Shown here: positions 15,901 to 18,482 of the stretch, piece after piece
How positions within the stretch are numbered: the stretch's first letter is position 1
Layout of the letters: each line of letters opens with the position of its first letter
NCBI GenBank assembly: GCA_020851915.1
Contig: JADZBT010000081.1
Coordinates: 1 to 18,482 of the forward strand
Source: Alphaproteobacteria bacterium
GTDB taxonomy: Bacteria > Pseudomonadota > Alphaproteobacteria > Rickettsiales > RI-342
Direction: 5' to 3'
Length of the DNA stretch: 18,482 bases
Translations under genes and position numbers: made by a program
The notes under the pieces: model-generated
Told to the model about the DNA's origin: nothing
Database searches by the model: none
What the model saw: only the letters and a program-made list of their open reading frames with translations

Positions 15901-16649
15901 CTACCGGCCTGCTGCCCCATGATCTTATGCTGCACCTCGGTGTCGTATACGAATTCACCGGAACCGGGAATGAGCGTGATGGCAGTCACCATCTCCTCCA
16001 CCGACTGCCCGCCGGATGCCGCCGCCAGTACCTTTTTCTTCACCTCGAAGGTGAAATTGGGAATACGGTTGCCGAACGCCTCCAGCGGGAAATCCTCGAT
16101 GACCACATAGGCCAGTCCGCGATAGGCAGGGGTTTTGTCCACCCCCTCGAATCCCTCGATAAGCGCATCCGGCATCTGCGTGTCGTCGCCTTTATAGACG
16201 CGGTATGTCCCTTGCGAGAGATCGAGCAGCTTCGCATCCGCCCACACACGCAGTATCTCATCGATCGGCCCCTCGCAGATGCCTACGGCAAGGCTGATGG
16301 CATAGCTATAGGTCGTCGTGCTCTGGCTAACCCTTCCGCCGCCACCTTTGCCGCCGCCGACCGTGCTGCTGGAGGTATGCGCCGTTTCCGCGATAGGCCG
16401 CGACCAGATGATATTCCCCGCGATACGCAACGTACCGTAGGCGATAGGTATCATCTTGCCATAAGTGGAGCTTTGCACTGCAAGCTCCGATAATCTCGGC
16501 CCCTGCCGGGACGTGGATTTCCCGAACAACGCGCCATCGAGCGCACCGCCGATCACCCGTGCAGCGGTCACCGCTGCGGCGCGCGCGAATGGCGAGGCGA
16601 TACCGGTGGCGAGAGTACTTGCAGCAGCGGTAAGTGCGATGGTTGCCAT
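12990..16649 (-). CDS. GTA gp15-like tail hub protein with TIM-barrel domain
   Basis: A 1219-aa protein of the family of R. capsulatus GTA gp15 (GTA_TIM / phage tail protein). The N-terminal part (about 1-240) has GKMIPIAYGTLRIAGNIIW, a Gly/Ser-rich loop (94-107) and TTYSYAISLAVGICEGPIDE. Residues about 280-660 form a TIM barrel like a glycoside hydrolase, with the two conserved acids E428 (AIGSELIGL) and E580 (IWFTEYGFPSVDG), then NQPNVFYDP and HHSRGRVDFRAQRLGI. The C-terminal half carries Phage-tail_3-like and fibronectin-like beta domains (GLLRGRLGTEHATGGHTAGE). It probably forms the distal tail megatron that contacts the host surface. The ATG at 16647-16649 lacks a close Shine-Dalgarno. 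It is normally adjacent to gp14; here 542 bp and a lipoprotein gene separate them. Confidence 0.95.
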   Translation of the reverse strand: MATIALTAAASTLATGIASPFARAAAVTAARVIGGALDGALFGKSTSRQGPRLSELAVQSSTYGKMIPIAYGTLRIAGNIIWSRPIAETAHTSSSTVGGGKGGGGRVSQSTTTYSYAISLAVGICEGPIDEILRVWADAKLLDLSQGTYRVYKGDDTQMPDALIEGFEGVDKTPAYRGLAYVVIEDFPLEAFGNRIPNFTFEVKKKVLAAASGGQSVEEMVTAITLIPGSGEFVYDTEVQHKIMGQQAGSEWAQQGEQLVINRHSHTGQANVLLALDQLAETFPNLEWVSVVCNWFGTSLDAGDCEVFPGVEFKEGATTTPEEWSVGSYTRSSAHQITIEGDSPRYGGTPDDESILRLLDELSARGYSVMFYPMMLMDVTDKPWRGHVTGSASEVADFFTKTNGYNDFITHYATLVEGRVEAFAIGSELIGLTKVTDAPGSYPAVDELVSLAASVKSIMGAGTKLTYGADWTEYHHAEGGWYHLDPLWASPDIDLIGIDAYFPLTDAPQNGYDVQAAIDGWTSGEGYDWYYTDEARTTQASLAAAYAWKNIAWWWTHNHVNPDSSTTAWVPESKKIWFTEYGFPSVDGATNQPNVFYDPTSFDGAFPHHSRGRVDFRAQRLGITATEMQWDGSGMIERKFLWTWDARPFPYWPDLLDVWADGAVWKTGHWVQGKLGISSLAAIVADLCERAGLVPTDYDVSALTDLVAGYVLTDKITARQAIEQLQAGYFFDAVESDHVLKFVPRGGSEVAGVEDDELVPSRDGERFAISRVQEIELPQRIDVLYINRARDYQPGGQLSQRGVANTEETVTLSLPIVFADQEAKTVAEVALYNAWMERTRYQFGLPMRYAFLEPADVVSVATDSATHTLRITSTQLVAPGMLRVEGIAEDVSVYDFYTPPGEAGTLTKPAKAIGKPRLEILDIPALPADSPTAAPVRFAACGVAGNWPGVVLYRSDDGGTSYSLLSSIDTAAVIGNAIDALDDGPVAIFDETSTVTVSLLAGELESVSTLAMLNGANLALLGDEVFQFRAATLVDSHQYALSGLLRGRLGTEHATGGHTAGERFVLLNASLRRENIPNGIIGLSRSYKPVTVGATLGSTQAQSFAYTGVALTPYAPVHISGARDGSGNLTLAWMRRTRIGGEWRDNVDVPLHEESEAYEVDILDGTDVVRTLSGLASAQASYSAAQQVADFGSVQSSVSVRVYQLSAVVGRGYAGIATV

Positions 16650-16787
16650 GGAATGGATGCCCTGTGTATTTATGTTTCAGAAAAAATATTTGTTGCGCCG
16701 CCGCACGCCGAAGCGCCTGCTTTCTCATTTGAAAAGCATGCTGCAATGCGCCAAAACCCGCAGAATTCCTAGCCCGCAGGAGAGTGA

Positions 16788-16819
16788 TTAACCATTGGTT
16801 AATGAATTGCTGTTATTCT
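16788..16819 (+). promoter_or_regulatory. CtrA box over the -35 of a putative lipoprotein promoter
   Basis: TTAACCATTGGTTAA (16788-16802) is a perfect TTAA-N7-TTAA CtrA full site and contains the TTAACCAT form common in alphaproteobacteria. It is also a 7-bp inverted repeat about one base. TATTCT at 16814-16819 is a plausible -10; a 17-bp spacer would put the -35 at 16791-16796, inside the box, the usual layout at CtrA-activated promoters. Transcription would begin near 16826. Being symmetric, the box could also act on the minus-strand gp15 start at 16649. Confidence 0.6.
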
Positions 16820-16860
16820 AAGGATGAAGGAAAAGTTTTCTCCAGTGTGGAGAGTGGAGT

Positions 16861-17208
16861 ATGGGAAACAGGTTGGTTCGATTATTTTCTGCGTTATGCC
16901 TTGCTGCTTTATGTAGCGCATGCAGTTGCTTAGAGTACGCTCCTCCGGCGAAGAGCGCCTTTTACTCAGATAGCGAAAAGCCGACCTATTCGAGTTCGAG
17001 GGGTTTCAAGCCGCTGGGAACCCTGTTCATACTCAACAAGAGTACCCCGAACAAAGAATACACGGCCATCACACTTTCCCGCAAAGGCGGCGTGTATAAA
17101 GCGACCGCTCCGCTGTTCTCCGCCGACGACGAGATCCCTGTGAACATGTCGATCTCTGCGGGTCGTCATGGCGCAATGGCCGGTCTTGAAGTCACGTTCC
17201 GCTTCTAA
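16861..17208 (+). CDS. Small putative lipoprotein embedded in the GTA-like cluster
   Basis: A 115-aa protein with a lipoprotein-type N-terminus: MGNRLVR, a hydrophobic core (LFSALCLAALCSA) and cysteines at 21 and 23; LCSAC is a plausible though not ideal lipobox. The mature part is about 94 residues, Ser/Tyr/Lys-rich at first and beta-rich later, ending GLEVTFRF with a terminal Phe as in outer-membrane beta proteins. I do not recognise a family. ATG 16861 has GGAGAG eight bases upstream. It lies antisense to the tail cluster between gp14-like and gp15-like genes, and its last 17 bp overlap the gp14 3' end tail to tail. A CtrA-type box stands at its promoter. It could be a host gene trapped in the cluster or a GTA-related surface protein. 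Confidence 0.7.
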   Translation: MGNRLVRLFSALCLAALCSACSCLEYAPPAKSAFYSDSEKPTYSSSRGFKPLGTLFILNKSTPNKEYTAITLSRKGGVYKATAPLFSADDEIPVNMSISAGRHGAMAGLEVTFRF

Positions 17209-17638
17209 ACACCGCTACCAACCGCTTCTTCCACGCATCGGTGAAGCCATGCTCCGCCACTTTGCGTATCTGCGCGTAGGAATGGATAAGTCCCGCATCG
17301 CTGATGATCGCCACATGCTGCGGATTCGCATCGAACATGAATAATCCGACATCGCCGGGCCGGAGCTGTGACTCCGTCACCCGTTGCAGATGCACTCCCA
17401 ATATCGACCGGAACGCCTCTCCGTCCGGAGAACGTCCATAATCCGTCCGGTCATACTCCGTCAGCGGCCTGCCGCTTTCAGTAGAACGCAGATCCAGCTC
17501 CCGCGCCACTCCCATCAATAATCCCAGACAATCGCACCCTCCCGGATGCGTTGTCGTCTTTTTCAACCGCCCCTGATGCTGAAATCGCGTACCGACCCAG
17601 CTCCGCGCCTGCATCACAATATCCACCGCCTCTACCAT
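17192..17638 (-). CDS. GTA gp14-like NlpC/P60 cell-wall peptidase
   Basis: A 148-aa NlpC/P60 cysteine peptidase of the phage/GTA type that cuts peptidoglycan peptides as the tail crosses the recipient wall. The catalytic Cys is C37 in GGCDCLGL, the His is H108 in NPQHVAIIS, and H119 (GLIHSY) fits the third position. LRPGDVGLFMF is the usual loop before the His strand. It is complete in length. Its ATG (17636-17638) overlaps the gp13-like gene by 7 bp, the standard gp13-gp14 coupling. Its 3' end overlaps the lipoprotein gene on the other strand. Confidence 0.94.
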   Translation of the reverse strand: MVEAVDIVMQARSWVGTRFQHQGRLKKTTTHPGGCDCLGLLMGVARELDLRSTESGRPLTEYDRTDYGRSPDGEAFRSILGVHLQRVTESQLRPGDVGLFMFDANPQHVAIISDAGLIHSYAQIRKVAEHGFTDAWKKRLVAVFRSGT

Positions 17639-18482
17639 TCCGAGCGTGTCCCGGCGGTTTCAAGCATGCGGTCGATACCCGGCACATGCGGCTCGCCACG
17701 AAAATTCACCGCATTGCTGAAACGACCGATACAAGTCCCAAGCGTCTTGTCACACCCCGCCTCGATACTGTAATCATCGCCAATGCCGATAGCATACGGC
17801 ATAGGAAGCACCAGCGTGATCCGGCCACTGCTGAATTGTTTTACCTCCATGCTCAACCCTTCGTTATCGCCACTGGTGAACGTGACTTTCCCAAAATCGA
17901 AATACCCGTCTGCCTCTGTGCGCGCGGTATCCACGAATATCTGATTACTGGTCACCGAGGTCACGCTACCGGTTTCGGTATGGCTTCCCATATCCACCCC
18001 GCAGCGCCCATCGCCCAGCTTTGCGCGGCAGAGCGGTGAATAGAGCGCCCCCAGCGTCTGCGAGAGCCGTTGCGCGAGTCCCCTCACCTCCGCCACGAAC
18101 TGGCCGCCCTTCAGCGTGACCTCCCCCAGATTCCCGCGCCGCAGCTTCAGCGCCCCCTGTGAGAGATCCGCATAATTGACCATGAATATCTCGATCTCCG
18201 CGAAATCATACAGACCCGCCATGACGTCCTCCTCGGCGATGGCGTCCGCATCCAGTACTCCCTCAAGCTCCAGATTATCCACCGCGAGATCGGCGCTGGT
18301 ATGCACGGCGCTGGGCGTGAATCCCGCCGATGCCAGATAATTCACCGACTCAAAAAGAAGATGCTCCGTATGGTCAGTGAATCCCAGCACCGTGCTATCG
18401 GTACGCGTGAGTTTCCAACAGGTAGCGAGCGTAGTGACCTCACCCGCAAGATGTCCCTGCAACGCAGCGCTTATGCTTTTCA
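17632..18482 (-). CDS. GTA gp13-like DUF2163 / phage BR0599 family tail protein (5' end cut by one base)
   Basis: A 283-residue translation that starts outside the window: the last bases read on the minus strand are TG AAA AGC ATA AGC, so an ATG with its A at base 18483 would give MKSISAALQGHLAGEVTTLA. A TTG at 18460-18462 is in frame but less likely to be the start. The N-terminal DUF2163 domain has CWKLTRTDSTVLGFTDHTE and the typical SAVHTSADLAVDNLELEGVL. The C-terminal BR0599 part has SPLCRAKLGDGRCGVDM and EAGCDKTLGTCIGRFSNAVN with its paired cysteines, then FRGEPHVPG. In GTA clusters gp13 is a tail-tip/hub component next to gp12 and gp14. It ends in TAG, overlapping gp14 by 7 bp. Confidence 0.93.
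   Translation of the reverse strand, partial: KSISAALQGHLAGEVTTLATCWKLTRTDSTVLGFTDHTEHLLFESVNYLASAGFTPSAVHTSADLAVDNLELEGVLDADAIAEEDVMAGLYDFAEIEIFMVNYADLSQGALKLRRGNLGEVTLKGGQFVAEVRGLAQRLSQTLGALYSPLCRAKLGDGRCGVDMGSHTETGSVTSVTSNQIFVDTARTEADGYFDFGKVTFTSGDNEGLSMEVKQFSSGRITLVLPMPYAIGIGDDYSIEAGCDKTLGTCIGRFSNAVNFRGEPHVPGIDRMLETAGTRSEW

Noticed and set aside
14823..16493. Long plus-strand open frame (556 codons) and another at 13038-14378 opposite the gp15-like gene
   Set aside because: Both are shadows of the high-GC gp15 frame: Arg/His-rich translations, no family features and no ribosome binding sites.
18460..18462. TTG as the start of the gp13-like gene
   Set aside because: The frame stays open and plausible (KSISAALQG) to the window edge, where TG of a likely ATG is the last in-window sequence.
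1..18482. tRNA, rRNA, CRISPR array, IS element, integrase or att site
   Set aside because: Looked for on both strands; no supporting sequence was found, though a covariance-model search could not be run.

Overview
The window comes from an alphaproteobacterium of fairly high G+C. The evidence is a PopZ/DUF2497 N-terminus beside a tolC-pcm pair (a common alphaproteobacterial neighbourhood), a dapF-mtaB-ftsY run, a K+-independent proton-pumping pyrophosphatase, and a tail-gene block of the gene transfer agent (GTA) type known from Rhodobacter capsulatus. I cannot assign an order or genus. No RNA gene, CRISPR array, integrase, transposase or attachment site was seen.

Left part (1-8270), mostly minus strand, chromosomal housekeeping: the 5' end of a popZ-like gene, a TolC outer-membrane channel, and a protein-L-isoaspartate methyltransferase homologue whose C-terminus looks extended by a one-base stop loss. 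Next is a plus-strand orphan of 326 aa that looks like an alpha-solenoid. Then comes a likely minus-strand operon read as DASS transporter, dapF, mtaB, ftsY. A GANTC-rich hairpin sits between dapF and mtaB.

Middle part (8271-11130), plus strand: soluble inorganic pyrophosphatase (ppa) followed by a membrane H+-pyrophosphatase (hppA). One gene hydrolyses pyrophosphate in the cytosol; the other couples the same reaction to proton export.

Right part (11127-18482), minus strand: a GTA-like tail and lysis module. In transcription order it holds a DUF2163 protein (gp13-like, start codon cut by the window edge), an NlpC/P60 peptidase (gp14-like), a 1219-aa TIM-barrel tail protein (gp15-like), a DUF2793 tail-fibre-like protein interrupted near its end by an in-frame amber codon, an XhlA-like small membrane protein, a GTA-type 3-TM holin and a GH24 endolysin. 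The reading frames are packed with short gaps or overlaps. The exception is a 542-bp break between gp14 and gp15. That break holds an opposite-strand lipoprotein gene, preceded by a perfect CtrA-type box (TTAA-N7-TTAA) placed over its putative -35. CtrA controls GTA production and release in R. capsulatus, where the lysis genes are unlinked to the structural cluster. The linked lysis cassette, the CtrA box and the embedded lipoprotein are the most notable points of the window.
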